Assembly (NCBI GenBank): GCA_007693505.1
Contig: REDL01000064.1
Coordinates: forward strand, 124,001-188,000
Reading direction: 5' to 3'
Length of the DNA: 64,000 bases
Source of the DNA: Desulfovibrionales bacterium
GTDB lineage: Bacteria; Desulfobacterota; Desulfovibrionia; Desulfovibrionales; Desulfonatronaceae
Position 1 is the first letter of the stretch; each line of letters starts with the position of its first letter. Made by a program: the position numbers and the translations under genes. Below, piece by piece: positions 48,067 to 57,283 of this stretch. The notes under the pieces are model-generated. The model was not told the origin of the DNA, made no database searches, and worked only from the letters and a program-made list of their open reading frames with translations.

Positions 48067-48254
48067 TGTTTTTATCCGTAAGAGAAGTTGGTGATTCGGC
48101 TTGTGTTGACGTCATGGCCGCTTCCGTGGTGCGATCAACAATGGCACCAGTTGTCCAGAAAGAGCATGATCCCGGCAGGTCACAACGAGCAAGAGGGTCT
48201 TGACCGTGTTGCATGAGGACTTTCTCGACACTCAGGGAGGGGCATACAAAAAAG
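48067..48254. other. Leader of yhhQ
   Basis: This stretch upstream of yhhQ contains no gene. The ribosome site before the yhhQ ATG is weak. Confidence 0.5.
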
Positions 48255-48384
48255 ATGTTACTGCAGAAAGTCGCAAAACCTTGAAATTCGTCATTCCGGC
48301 GAAAGCCGGAATCCAGTCTTTCCAAGGTGTTGAGCAAAATCACATCACACGTTTTCGCGGGAAAATGGATTTTTTGCAGTGACT
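48255..48384 (+). repeat. Family A MITE-like element, copy 3
   Basis: The 130-bp element starts ATGTTACTGCAGAAAG and ends TTTTTTGCAGTGACT. It is flanked by GCATACAAAAAA on both sides (48242-48253 and 48385-48396). It differs from copy 2 at about three bases over 130. Confidence 0.9.
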
Positions 48385-48390
48385 GCATAC

Positions 48391-48423
48391 AAAAAAAGCA
48401 CGGATGCGAGCATCCGTGCTTTT
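48391..48423 (-). terminator. Terminator of the SRP RNA gene
   Basis: On the minus strand AAAAGCACGGATG pairs exactly with CATCCGTGCTTTT around a 4-base loop, followed by a T-run. The right direct repeat of the family A copy overlaps this T-run. Confidence 0.85.
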
Positions 48424-48512
48424 AAGGAAGCCAGGCACCCACAAGCAACTGTTACCGCTGCTCCCTCTCGGGCCTGACGGGGTTGGCAGCGCTTATGCCA
48501 CCCGGCTTCCTT
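48424..48512 (-). ncRNA. ffs: Signal recognition particle RNA (small, 4.5S type)
   Basis: On the minus strand the core GTCAGGCCCGAGAGGGAGCA, followed by GCGGTAACA, matches the SRP RNA domain IV motif (GTCAGGTCCGGAAGGAAGCAGC...). The ends AAGGAAGCCGGG and CCTGGCTTCCTT close the outer stem, giving about 89 nt. A terminator follows immediately. It binds Ffh for cotranslational targeting of membrane and secreted proteins. Exact ends are inferred from the stem. Confidence 0.9.
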
Positions 48513-48797
48513 CTCCGATTCAATCCGCAAGCAAATCTGGATTCGCCGTGATTGCGCTTGAAGCAACGCGAACGTCCAATCGTTTTGTTTAGCAAATGGG
48601 TGCTGCCCTGTCCACAGTTTGATGCTCCAGCTGTATATCCTGCCAGATCAATTTGATAGCTCTGGCTGAGAAAACAAAGAATTGACCCTAAAAGAAACCC
48701 GGCTTAGGGTGCCGTTTTTACTTATTTCAGTACAGGTTTGAAAACGGTTTCCTTTAGCAGTTTCAGGTGGTAACGTTATTTTTTTGGAGGCTATGCC
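48513..48797. other. Spacer between ffs and putA
   Basis: Divergent promoters for ffs (minus) and putA (plus) are expected here. CCCTAA and TTAGGG form a small inverted repeat near 48684-48707. No gene was seen. Confidence 0.5.
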
Positions 48798-51700
48798 ATG
48801 CATGATGTGGACTTTGAGGCTCGGATTGTCACCCGTGGCCGTCAGTTTTTCGGTTCCATTCAAGGAGAAGCACCCAGCGTCTTCAACAAAGGCTTCTGGA
48901 CCGGCAAGGTCATGGATTGGGCCATGCGGAACGAGGATTTCAAGGTTCAGCTGTTCCGTTTCGTGGACGTCCTTCCTTATCTGAACACTTCCGAATCCTT
49001 GCAACGGCACATCGAAGAGTATTTTTCCGGGCAGGGGAGCGGGGACATCCCGGCGGTGCTGAAGTGGGGCGCGGAGAAGTCCGGTGGTGGGTTGTTCGGC
49101 TCCTTCGCGGCCAAGGCCATGGGTAAAATCATCCGCTCCAATATTGAGGGCATGGCCCGGCAGTTCATCATCGGCCAGAATACCAAAGAAGCGGTTGCCA
49201 GCCTGCAGAAGATTCGCAAAGACGGCTTCGCTTTCACCGTGGACTTGTTGGGCGAGGCGACGGTCAGCGAACAGGAGGCCCAGGCCTACATGGATGGGTA
49301 CATGGAATTGCTGGACGTCTTGGCCAAGGTCCAATCCTCCTGGAAACCGCTCACCTCCCCCGGCGGAGCCTCCCCGGACCTTGACTGGGGGCATACGCCC
49401 CGGCTGAACGTCTCCATCAAGCCCTCTGCCCTTTACTCCCAGGCCAAGGCCGTGGATGTGGAGGATACGGTGCAGGGCATTCTCTCCCGGTTGCGGCCCA
49501 TCTATGCCAAGGTCAAGGAACTGGGCGGCGCGCTGTGCATTGACATGGAATCTCTGAAGTTCAAGGAAGCCACTCTGGAGCTGTTCAAACGGCTTCGCGC
49601 CGAACCGGAATTCCGGGACTACCCGCACCTGAGCATCGTGCTCCAGTCCTACCTGCGCTGCACGGACGAAGATCTGAAAGATCTGATCGACTGGTCCAAG
49701 GCCCAGAATCTGCCCATCGGCATCCGCCTGGTCAAAGGCGCGTACTGGGACCAGGAAACCATCATCGCTGTTCAGAACGGCTGGCCCGTTCCGGTCTGGA
49801 CCAGAAAGCCGGAGTCTGACGCGGCTTTTGAGCGCCATGCCCGGATGATCCTGGAGCAGCACAAGCTGATCTATTTCCAGTGCGGCTCCCACAACATCCG
49901 CTCCATTGCCATGGTCATGGAAACGGCCAAGGACTTGGGGGTCGCTCCGGAGCGCTATGAGTTCCAGGTGCTCTACGGCATGGCCGAACCGGTGCGCAAA
50001 GGCCTGAAAAACGTGGCCGACCGGGTCCGCCTCTACTGCCCCTACGGTGAACTGCTGCCGGGCATGGCCTACCTGGTTCGCCGATTGCTGGAGAACACGG
50101 CCAACGAATCCTTCCTGAAGCAAAGCTTCGCGGATCAGGCGGACATGGACCGCCTCCTGGAAAACCCTCTCACAACCCTGGAGCGGGACAAGGCCGGGAG
50201 CGTTTCGCCGCAGACCGCCATGCCCGGTACATCCACGGGCAAGCCCTTGGGTGTTTCCGCCTTCAAGAATATGTCCTTGGTTGATTTTACCGTGCCCGAG
50301 GCCAGGGGTGCTTTCCCGGAGGCCATAGCCGCGGTGCGTGGGCAAAAGGGCAAGAACTGGCCGCTGTTTATCGGCGGCAAGGATGTGCCGACGCAGGACC
50401 TGATCGCCTCGTACAACCCGGCTGATCCGGATGAGATTCTGGGCCAAGTCTGCCAGGCCGGCCGGGAAGAGGTGGACCTTGCCTTGGATGCCGCCCGCAA
50501 GGCCTTGCCGGGCTGGCGGGATACATTCCCGGAGGAGCGGGCCAAGTTTCTTTTCAAGGCCGCGGACGTCTGCCGCCGGAGGGTTTTCGAACTGTCCGCA
50601 TGGCAGGTGCTGGAAGTGGGCAAACAGTGGGACCAAGCCTATAATGACGTGGCCGAAGCCGTTGACTTTTTGGAATATTATGCCAGGGAAATGATCCGCC
50701 TCGGGGTTCCGCGCAGAATGGGCAACGCTCCGGGCGAGGTCAACGAGCTGTTTTATCAGCCCAAGGGCATCGCCGCGGTCATCGCGCCCTGGAACTTTCC
50801 TTTCGCCATTTCCATGGGCATGGTTTCCGCGGCCATCGTCACCGGCAACCCGGTGATCTACAAACCCTCTTCTCTGTCCTCCCTGGTGGGCTATGGCCTG
50901 GTGGAGGTCTTCCGGGAGATCGGCCTGCCGGAGGGTGTCTTCAACTACTGCCCGGGCCGTAGCCGGGTGATGGGTGACTATCTGGTGGAGCATCCGGATG
51001 TCAGCGTGATCGCCTTCACTGGTTCCGTGGAGGTGGGGCTGCGGATCATTGAAAAGGCGGCCAAGGTCCACCCGGGCCAGGACCAGTGCAAGCGGGTCAT
51101 CGCTGAAATGGGTGGCAAGAACGCCATTATCATCGACGACGACGCGGACCTGGACGAGGCCGTGCCCCAGGTGCTTTACTCGGCCTTCGGCTTCCAGGGC
51201 CAGAAATGTTCGGCCTGTTCCCGGGTCATCGTCCTGGACGCCATCTATGAACGGTTCATGACCCGGCTACGCGAGGCGGCTTTGTCCGTGAAGATCGGCC
51301 CCAGCGAGCATCCCGCCAATTACATGGGGCCGGTGGTGGACCTGGGCCAGCAGAAAAATGTGCAAGCGGCCATCGAAACGGCCAGCCAGGAGGGCCGGAT
51401 CGTGGTCCAGCGCGAGGTGCCGGAAAAGGGCTGCTTCGTGCCCCTGACCATTGTCGAGGGCATCCGGCCCGAGCACCGCACGGCCCAGGAGGAAATCTTC
51501 GGCCCGGTGCTGGCCGTGATGCGGGCCAAGGACTTCACCGAGGCCCTGGACATGGCCAACAACTCCCGCTTCGCCCTGACCGGCGGCGTATTCTCCCGCA
51601 GCCCGAAACGGCTGGAGCAGGCCAAACGCGAATTCCGGGTGGGCAATCTGTACCTGAACCGGAACAACACCGGCGCTCTGGTCTATCGCCAACCCTTCGG

Positions 51701-51842
51701 CGGCTTCAAGATGTCCGGTGTGGGTTCCAAGGCTGGTGGGCCGGACTATCTGATCCAGTTTCTGGATCCGCGAGTGGTCACCGAAAACACCATGCGCCGC
51801 GGCTTTGCCCCCATTGCCGGCGATGACGAGTGGGTGGGGTAG
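48798..51842 (+). CDS. putA: Bifunctional proline dehydrogenase/P5C dehydrogenase
   Basis: The 1014-residue protein has a proline dehydrogenase barrel (about 70-450; LNVSIKPSALYSQAKAVD, RLVKGAYWDQETI, FQVLYGMAEPVRKGL) and an aldehyde dehydrogenase domain (about 490-1000; APWNFPFAISMGM, VIAFTGSVEVGLRI, IAEMGGKNAIIIDDDADLDE, GQKCSACSRVIVLD with the catalytic Cys). It oxidises proline to glutamate via P5C, giving electrons to FAD and NAD. There is no N-terminal DNA-binding domain, so it is not a self-regulator. TTGGAGG is 7 bases before the ATG. The ACT protein starts 4 bp after the stop. Confidence 0.96.
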   Translation: MHDVDFEARIVTRGRQFFGSIQGEAPSVFNKGFWTGKVMDWAMRNEDFKVQLFRFVDVLPYLNTSESLQRHIEEYFSGQGSGDIPAVLKWGAEKSGGGLFGSFAAKAMGKIIRSNIEGMARQFIIGQNTKEAVASLQKIRKDGFAFTVDLLGEATVSEQEAQAYMDGYMELLDVLAKVQSSWKPLTSPGGASPDLDWGHTPRLNVSIKPSALYSQAKAVDVEDTVQGILSRLRPIYAKVKELGGALCIDMESLKFKEATLELFKRLRAEPEFRDYPHLSIVLQSYLRCTDEDLKDLIDWSKAQNLPIGIRLVKGAYWDQETIIAVQNGWPVPVWTRKPESDAAFERHARMILEQHKLIYFQCGSHNIRSIAMVMETAKDLGVAPERYEFQVLYGMAEPVRKGLKNVADRVRLYCPYGELLPGMAYLVRRLLENTANESFLKQSFADQADMDRLLENPLTTLERDKAGSVSPQTAMPGTSTGKPLGVSAFKNMSLVDFTVPEARGAFPEAIAAVRGQKGKNWPLFIGGKDVPTQDLIASYNPADPDEILGQVCQAGREEVDLALDAARKALPGWRDTFPEERAKFLFKAADVCRRRVFELSAWQVLEVGKQWDQAYNDVAEAVDFLEYYAREMIRLGVPRRMGNAPGEVNELFYQPKGIAAVIAPWNFPFAISMGMVSAAIVTGNPVIYKPSSLSSLVGYGLVEVFREIGLPEGVFNYCPGRSRVMGDYLVEHPDVSVIAFTGSVEVGLRIIEKAAKVHPGQDQCKRVIAEMGGKNAIIIDDDADLDEAVPQVLYSAFGFQGQKCSACSRVIVLDAIYERFMTRLREAALSVKIGPSEHPANYMGPVVDLGQQKNVQAAIETASQEGRIVVQREVPEKGCFVPLTIVEGIRPEHRTAQEEIFGPVLAVMRAKDFTEALDMANNSRFALTGGVFSRSPKRLEQAKREFRVGNLYLNRNNTGALVYRQPFGGFKMSGVGSKAGGPDYLIQFLDPRVVTENTMRRGFAPIAGDDEWVG

Positions 51843-51846
51843 GCAA

Positions 51847-52416
51847 ATGTCAAATCATGCTGAAAAAATGATGATTGCCGTGTTTGGCCAGGACCGTCCG
51901 GGGATTGTGGCCCGGATTTCCGGTTTGCTGGCCGACATGGGCTGCAATCTTGAAGATGCCACGCAGACTATTTTGCATGGTCGATTTGCCGGAATGTTCG
52001 TGATCCAGCCGGTTCTGGAGAGCCTGGACCGTGAACGGATTCTGCTCGCCCTGGAAGAAGGTTTTCAGGGTGAGGAGCTGAATTTTTGGGTTTCGTCCTT
52101 GGAAGAAGCAAGTCCGACGAAACCGGCCCAGGAGGCGACGGATCCGTTTGTCATCACCACCATCGGCCCGGACCAACTCGGGTTGGTGGCCGGCGTGACC
52201 GGGGTTCTGGCGCAGTTCGGCGTGAATATCACGGCGTTGCGGGCCAATGTGCGAACCGAGGATGTTTCCCAGTGGGTGATGATCTACGAGGTGGACGTGC
52301 CAAAAGCCCTGGACCGAGCCCGGTTCCGGGAGGCGCTCTACGGCAAGGCCCAGGAACTCGATCAGCGCCTCAGCCTTCAGCACCGCGATATTTTTGAGAC
52401 GGTCCATCGAGTGTGA
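51847..52416 (+). CDS. Two-ACT-domain regulator (GcvR-like)
   Basis: The 189-residue protein has two ACT domains: MMIAVFGQDRPGIVARISGL (about 8-27) and FVITTIGPDQLGLVAGVTGV (about 98-118), each followed by strands. This is the glycine-cleavage repressor GcvR layout. ACT domains bind amino acids. The gene starts 4 bp after putA, so both are made together, suggesting that proline or glycine is sensed. The ATG at 51847 is chosen; a start at 51805 would overlap putA. UPF0210 follows, and ACT/UPF0210 gene pairs are common in bacteria. Confidence 0.88.
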   Translation: MSNHAEKMMIAVFGQDRPGIVARISGLLADMGCNLEDATQTILHGRFAGMFVIQPVLESLDRERILLALEEGFQGEELNFWVSSLEEASPTKPAQEATDPFVITTIGPDQLGLVAGVTGVLAQFGVNITALRANVRTEDVSQWVMIYEVDVPKALDRARFREALYGKAQELDQRLSLQHRDIFETVHRV

Positions 52417-52774
52417 TGCCCCAGCTCCCCGTCTCCGTGGATGTATGCGAAAACATGTCTCGTGAACTGTGGACGTGCACGCGGACGATCACGTGTAACT
52501 GAGTGGGGAAAAAGTCCTGATCCACAGTCCGTTCAAAAATCCCAAGTGCAGGGAGCAAAAAAAAGCAAGTTTGAAGCGTCGATATTCATACGTGAGACTT
52601 TGAATCCGGCACCCACCGAAGGTGTGGGATGCTTTGAGATTTGCAAAGTTTGACAGTCCATGTGGGTGCCGGACAGCGACGCAGCAATTGGGAGTTTTTC
52701 AACGGACTGGTAAGGGGACGGGACGGTCAGGCGGACACCACGTGGTTTGCCAATACTTTAGGAGATACCAAGAC
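52417..52774. other. Gap between the ACT gene and the UPF0210 gene
   Basis: The 358-bp gap holds family D copy 4 (52528-52605) and a further GGAGTTTTTCAACGGACTGG fragment at 52690. No gene was seen. A promoter for the UPF0210 gene could be here, but no clear boxes are visible. Confidence 0.5.
52528..52605. repeat. Family D dispersed repeat, copy 4 (inverted)
   Basis: GTCCGTTCAAAAATCCCAAG, TGCAGGGAGCAAAAA, GAAGCGTCGA and ATTCATACGTGAGA are the reverse complement of the order seen at 1885 and 8326. Confidence 0.75.
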
Positions 52775-54148
52775 ATGCTGACGGAAAAAGAAGTTTTGAC
52801 CACCTTGGAAATGCTGCGCAACGAACACCTGGACGTACGCACGGTGACCCTGGGGTTGAGCCTGTTCGACCTGGCCACCCACGATGCCGCCCGGTTTCAG
52901 GATCGCCTGCTGTCCCGGATCACCGGCATGGCCGCTTCGCTGGTGGATGTCTGCGACGAGGTGGGGGATATTTACGGGATTCCGGTGGTCAACAAGCGCA
53001 TTTCCGTCAGTCCCATGGCCGTGGTCGGTGCGCCGTTTTCCTCCCGGGAGCTGGTCCAGACGGCCATGACCCTGGACCAGGCGGCCCAGGAGGTGGGCGT
53101 GGACTTTATCGGCGGGTTCAGCGCACTGGTGGAGAAAGGGCTGGCCCGGGGCGATCTGAGCCTGATCGAGGCGGTTCCCGACGCCCTGACCGCCACGTCC
53201 AGGCTCTGCGCCTCCTTCAACGTGGCCACCACCGCTGCGGGGATCAACATGGACGCGGTGCTTCTTTTGGCCAAGACCATCAAGGCCGCGGCGGCCATGA
53301 CCGCGGACCGCGACGGCTTGGCCTGCGCCAAGCTGGGGGTCTTCGCGAACATCCCCCAGGACGTGCCCTTCATGGCCGGGGCCTATTTGGGCGTGGGCGA
53401 ACCCAATGCCGTGATCAACGTGGGCGTCAGCGGGCCGGGCGTGGTCAAGCGAGCCTTGGAGCGGGCCCTGGAGGCCGATGACCATCTGGCCTTGGACGAG
53501 ATTTCCGAAGTCATCAAGCGCACGGCCTTCAAGGTCACCCGGATCGGTGAGCTCATCGGCCGGGAGGTGGCCAAGCGCCTGAATGTTCCCTTTGGCGTGG
53601 TGGACCTCTCTCTCGCGCCCACACCCAACGTGGGCGATTCGGTTGGAGAGATTTTTCAGGTGCTGGGGCTGGCCCATATCGGCGCGCCCGGCTCCACTGC
53701 GGCTCTGGCCATGCTCAATGACGCGGTGAAAAAGGGCGGAGCCTTTGCCAGCTCCTCGGTGGGCGGATTCAGCGGGGCGTTCATCCCGGTCAGCGAAGAC
53801 CTGAACATAGCCGAGGCCGCGGCCCAGGGCCATCTGACCCTGCCCAAGCTGGAAGCCCTGACCAGCGTCTGTTCCGTGGGCCTGGACATGGTCGCCCTGC
53901 CCGGTGACACCTCAGCAGAGACCCTGGCCGCGATCATTGCCGACGAGATGGCCATTGGCATGATCAACCGCAAGACCACCGCGGCCCGGCTGATTCCGGT
54001 CCCCGGCAAGCAGGCCGGAGAAAAAGCCTTTTTCGGCGGCCTGCTGGGCGAGGCCGTGATCATCCCCGTTCCTGGGAACGGCGGCTCGGAGCGATTCATC
54101 AACCTGGGCGGTCGGGTTCCCGCGCCGCTGCAGAGCCTGGGGAATTGA
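52775..54148 (+). CDS. UPF0210 (DUF711, PFL-like) protein
   Basis: The 457-residue protein has MLTEKEVLTTLEMLRNEHLD at the start, RTVTLGLSLFDL, NKRISVSPMAVVGAP, FIGGFSALVEKG, GINMDAVLLLAKTIK and FGVVDLSLAPTPNVGDSVGEI, which fit the UPF0210 family. It has a PFL-like barrel fold but no glycyl radical motif, so the catalytic role is unknown. AGGAGA is about 10 bases before the ATG. Pairing with an ACT-domain protein is common and suggests amino acid dependent control. Confidence 0.9.
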   Translation: MLTEKEVLTTLEMLRNEHLDVRTVTLGLSLFDLATHDAARFQDRLLSRITGMAASLVDVCDEVGDIYGIPVVNKRISVSPMAVVGAPFSSRELVQTAMTLDQAAQEVGVDFIGGFSALVEKGLARGDLSLIEAVPDALTATSRLCASFNVATTAAGINMDAVLLLAKTIKAAAAMTADRDGLACAKLGVFANIPQDVPFMAGAYLGVGEPNAVINVGVSGPGVVKRALERALEADDHLALDEISEVIKRTAFKVTRIGELIGREVAKRLNVPFGVVDLSLAPTPNVGDSVGEIFQVLGLAHIGAPGSTAALAMLNDAVKKGGAFASSSVGGFSGAFIPVSEDLNIAEAAAQGHLTLPKLEALTSVCSVGLDMVALPGDTSAETLAAIIADEMAIGMINRKTTAARLIPVPGKQAGEKAFFGGLLGEAVIIPVPGNGGSERFINLGGRVPAPLQSLGN

Positions 54149-54441
54149 ACCTCAAAAAGCGTCACCAGCCGTTTTGCTATTGCCGGACGAGCCCTGGACA
54201 AAACCGGGGTGCAAACGGGCCCCAGAAGTAGCTGCTCTATTCGGTTGATAACGCGTAATTCCTCAGTTCGTCCAAAAATATGGACTGGATACCCGCCTTT
54301 GCGAGCATGACCGAACTGGGGGCGGTATTGAAAAACTTCTCATTCCCGCGAAGCCTGTCCTCGTGCCGGCGGGGAGTGGGAATCCGGCCGAGGAACAAGG
54401 CTCTCACCAAGCAGTGCTGAACAGTTGCGTCATTGATTTTT
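54149..54441. other. Gap downstream of UPF0210 with a degenerate repeat core
   Basis: The 293-bp gap holds a degenerate ACTGGATACCCGCCTTTGCG-AGCATGAC block, a relative of the central hairpin of families A and C. No gene was seen. Confidence 0.5.
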
Positions 54442-57153
54442 TCAGGAGGCGTTCTTTCCTCTACAAAACCCCAGCCATGTCGCGGCGATCTTTTCGCAAA
54501 ACACCGTTGAGTCAGCCAGGAGCAGAGGAAGGTGCCTTGTCAGATCCGCGAAGTATGCGTCTGTGAACTGGTCTTTATAGCGGCGGTAGGCTTCCAGGCT
54601 TCCCTGGCGAAATGATGTGAGCCAATCGAAGAGCATCTGAGAATCCGCTTCCAGGTGGAATTGGAATCCATAGGAGGCCTGGCCGATGCGGAAACACTGG
54701 TTGGAGCAGGCCTCCCCGCGGACAAGCAGGGTTGCTGTCGGCGGCAGGGTGAACGAGTCTTCGTGAAATTCCATGAGCGGAGGCAAGGGCAGGGCCATGC
54801 TGATAAGTGGGTCGTCGTTGGCCTCCGAGGTTGGTCGGTGCTGGATGAACCCGAACTCCAGCTTGTCCAGCGTATAGTTGGTTCCGCCATAAGCCCGGGC
54901 CAGGAGCTGGGCACCCAGACAGATGCCGGCCACGGGTTTGAGCTGGGCATCAAAGGAGCGCATCAACTCCATGAGCCGGGATGCATGCGGCACGGCTGTA
55001 TCATCAAAGGCATGTTGCGGTCCGCCCAAAACCACAAGCCCGGCAAAGTCCCCTGGAACGTTCGGCAGTTCCTGGCCTTCCAGGGGATGTAGAGTGGTCA
55101 GCTCCGCACCGTGGCGCTGGAGTGTTTTGGTGAAGTTGCCGCCGGGAGCTTGCGGGCTGTGCTGGATCACCAGGATGCGAACGTCCTGAACGTCCTCTGC
55201 CGGCCACGGGGCGATGGCGACCCGTGTCTCGTAATAGGGGCAGCCTTCCCCGACCTGGCTTTCCATGTCGCGGGTCAACCGGTTCAAACCATGTCCACCC
55301 TTGGCCCATCCGCCCCGTTCGGCCAGAAGAACATCCTCGCGCATCGTGGGATCGACACTGAGGCGGGCCTTGACCGCCCCGTATGGGCTGAAGACCCTGA
55401 CCAGCTGGTTTTCACTGAGCCCCAACGCTGCAGTTTGAAGGGCGGAGAGGACAACCCGCGGGAGCGGTTCATGGTCGGCCAGGGTCCGTTCCGAGCAGAT
55501 GGCGTCATGCGGGGCCACGGTCAGCAATGCATACGGGTACTCCGGGCTCTCCAGGGACGGATCGGGATTGTCCAACCGTTCCAGGAAGCGGAATTTCCCG
55601 GACGGAGTGGGAAAGCGGCGGTCCACGTAGGGAACCATAGGCGCGTCGATCCGGAAGGGGCGGCTTTGCATGGCGTGCATGTCCCCGCCGTGGTCTCGGC
55701 CCTGTTCTCTAAGAGGTGCACAAACGGTTTCCAGCCAATCCTCCAGCTCCCGTCGATAGGCGGATGCAAACGGAAACCGCCGGGCCAGTTCCTGAAACAT
55801 CCAAAATTCCGACCGGCACTCTCCCAGGGGTTCGATGGTCTTGTTCACCGCGCCGACATAATTATGGCCGTAGCTGGCCATGACATCCTGTTCTTCCAAG
55901 AACGTAGTCGCGGGGAGAAAGACATGGGCGTGGTCCGCGGTATCGTCCAGAAAATGACCACTGTAGACCACGAATTCCGTTCGGCGAAAGGCCTGGCTGA
56001 CCTTGTTGCTATTTGGGGCCATGCAAACGGGGTTGGAAGCGGTGACGAAGATCATCCGAATTTTCGGGTTCGTCGCGTTCAGGATTTCCTCCCCGATCCG
56101 GGGCATAAGCAGGGTCCGTTTGGGCGGGTGTAGTTCGTCTCCCCAGTAACGCTGGTCATAGGGGCCGTATTCCTCGAAGCCCTGACTGACTCCGCCTCCT
56201 GGAACACCCAGGTTGCCGCTGATTGCTCCCAGGGCATCGATGGCCTGGATGGACTGATGGGCCAGGGCGTGGCGGTGCAGACCCCAGCCGAGAAGTATGG
56301 CGCTGGGCTTGGCCGTGATCAGGGTGACGGCCAGCAGTCGAGCCTGGGCCTGGGAAACACCCGCTCGCCGGCAGAGATCGTCCAAGCTGAATCGTCCCAC
56401 CAAATCCAGAAAGGCTTGCACCCCCTCGGCGTGTCGCTCCAGGAATGGTTTGTCCTCGGCTCCGGCAGCCAGGATCAGCTTGGCCGCGGCCAGGGCCAGA
56501 AACACATCGCAGCCAGGGCGAACGGCTATGTGGTGATCCGCCAGGGCCGCGGAACGGGTCCGGGCCGGGTCGATCAGCAGGATCGGTCTGCCCTGCCGTC
56601 GCAATTCCCGGATGATCGGGACCAGGCTGACATTGGTGGAAACCGGATTACGGCCCCAGAGAATCATGGATCGGCTGTTGGCATGGTCCAGAGGATCATG
56701 GGAGACCCGATCGCCGACGCTGAGATTCTGGGCTGCCTGCCCGGTGCCGCCGCAAAGGGAACCGCGCAGGGTGGTCACGCCGCCCAGCAGGTTGAAGAAA
56801 TAGCGGTTGAGCAGCTTCAAGGCCGTGCGCTCCCCGTATCCCTGGTAGTAAAGAATGGCCTCGGGACCGGATTCGAGGATTACCGCCTTGATTCGTTCCG
56901 CCACCAGGTCCAGGGCCGCATCCCAGGACACGATCTCCCAGCGCCCGTCGCGCCGGATCATCGGGGCCGTGACCCGTTCCGGGCTGTAAATCCTCCGGAT
57001 ATACCGAGCCGTTTTGGAACAGGCCGTTCCCCTGGTCAGCGGGTGATCGGGATTCCCGCTCAACCGGACCAAACGCCCGTTCTCCACCGTGGCCAAAAGC
57101 CCGCAGGTGCTGGGGCAGTCCCGGGTGCAGGTTGTTGGGATGATTTTTTTCAT
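54442..57153 (-). CDS. Molybdopterin oxidoreductase fused to a class I glutamine amidotransferase domain
   Basis: The 903-residue protein starts with a [4Fe-4S] site (Cys9, Cys13, Cys17 and Cys45). DMSO-reductase-family domains follow (about 55-540), with a Cys at the likely molybdenum position (Cys134 in LRGSLCGGTG), GRNPVSTNVS and TASNPVCMAPN, and a molybdopterin dinucleotide-binding domain at about 540-650. Residues 658-903 form a second enzyme: a GMP-synthase-like class I glutamine amidotransferase, with VVLGGPQHAF, nucleophile Cys745 in AGICLGAQLLA, and His833/Glu835 in YGFQFHLEAD. No Tat or Sec signal is seen, so it is cytosolic. The reading frame is unbroken across the join. Substrates are unknown. 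A radical SAM gene starts 130 bp upstream. Confidence 0.9.
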   Translation of the reverse strand: MKKIIPTTCTRDCPSTCGLLATVENGRLVRLSGNPDHPLTRGTACSKTARYIRRIYSPERVTAPMIRRDGRWEIVSWDAALDLVAERIKAVILESGPEAILYYQGYGERTALKLLNRYFFNLLGGVTTLRGSLCGGTGQAAQNLSVGDRVSHDPLDHANSRSMILWGRNPVSTNVSLVPIIRELRRQGRPILLIDPARTRSAALADHHIAVRPGCDVFLALAAAKLILAAGAEDKPFLERHAEGVQAFLDLVGRFSLDDLCRRAGVSQAQARLLAVTLITAKPSAILLGWGLHRHALAHQSIQAIDALGAISGNLGVPGGGVSQGFEEYGPYDQRYWGDELHPPKRTLLMPRIGEEILNATNPKIRMIFVTASNPVCMAPNSNKVSQAFRRTEFVVYSGHFLDDTADHAHVFLPATTFLEEQDVMASYGHNYVGAVNKTIEPLGECRSEFWMFQELARRFPFASAYRRELEDWLETVCAPLREQGRDHGGDMHAMQSRPFRIDAPMVPYVDRRFPTPSGKFRFLERLDNPDPSLESPEYPYALLTVAPHDAICSERTLADHEPLPRVVLSALQTAALGLSENQLVRVFSPYGAVKARLSVDPTMREDVLLAERGGWAKGGHGLNRLTRDMESQVGEGCPYYETRVAIAPWPAEDVQDVRILVIQHSPQAPGGNFTKTLQRHGAELTTLHPLEGQELPNVPGDFAGLVVLGGPQHAFDDTAVPHASRLMELMRSFDAQLKPVAGICLGAQLLARAYGGTNYTLDKLEFGFIQHRPTSEANDDPLISMALPLPPLMEFHEDSFTLPPTATLLVRGEACSNQCFRIGQASYGFQFHLEADSQMLFDWLTSFRQGSLEAYRRYKDQFTDAYFADLTRHLPLLLADSTVFCEKIAATWLGFCRGKNAS

Positions 57154-57283
57154 GGTCTTCGTTTTGTAGGTTTACTTCAGTGAATACCGCATTCCTGGCA
57201 ACTCGCCGCAGTATGCGGCGAGGCCATACTCACGATTGGTTCAATTGAGAGTCGAAGGGATGCTGATCCTGCAAATGATGGCT

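Noticed and set aside
48067-48254. preQ1 riboswitch before yhhQ
   Set aside because: No pseudoknot pattern of a preQ1 class was recognised.
48648-51071. 807-codon minus-strand frame opposite putA
   Set aside because: The protein is low in motifs and rich in His, Gln and Gly, as expected for the complement of a GC-rich gene. putA on the other strand is certain.
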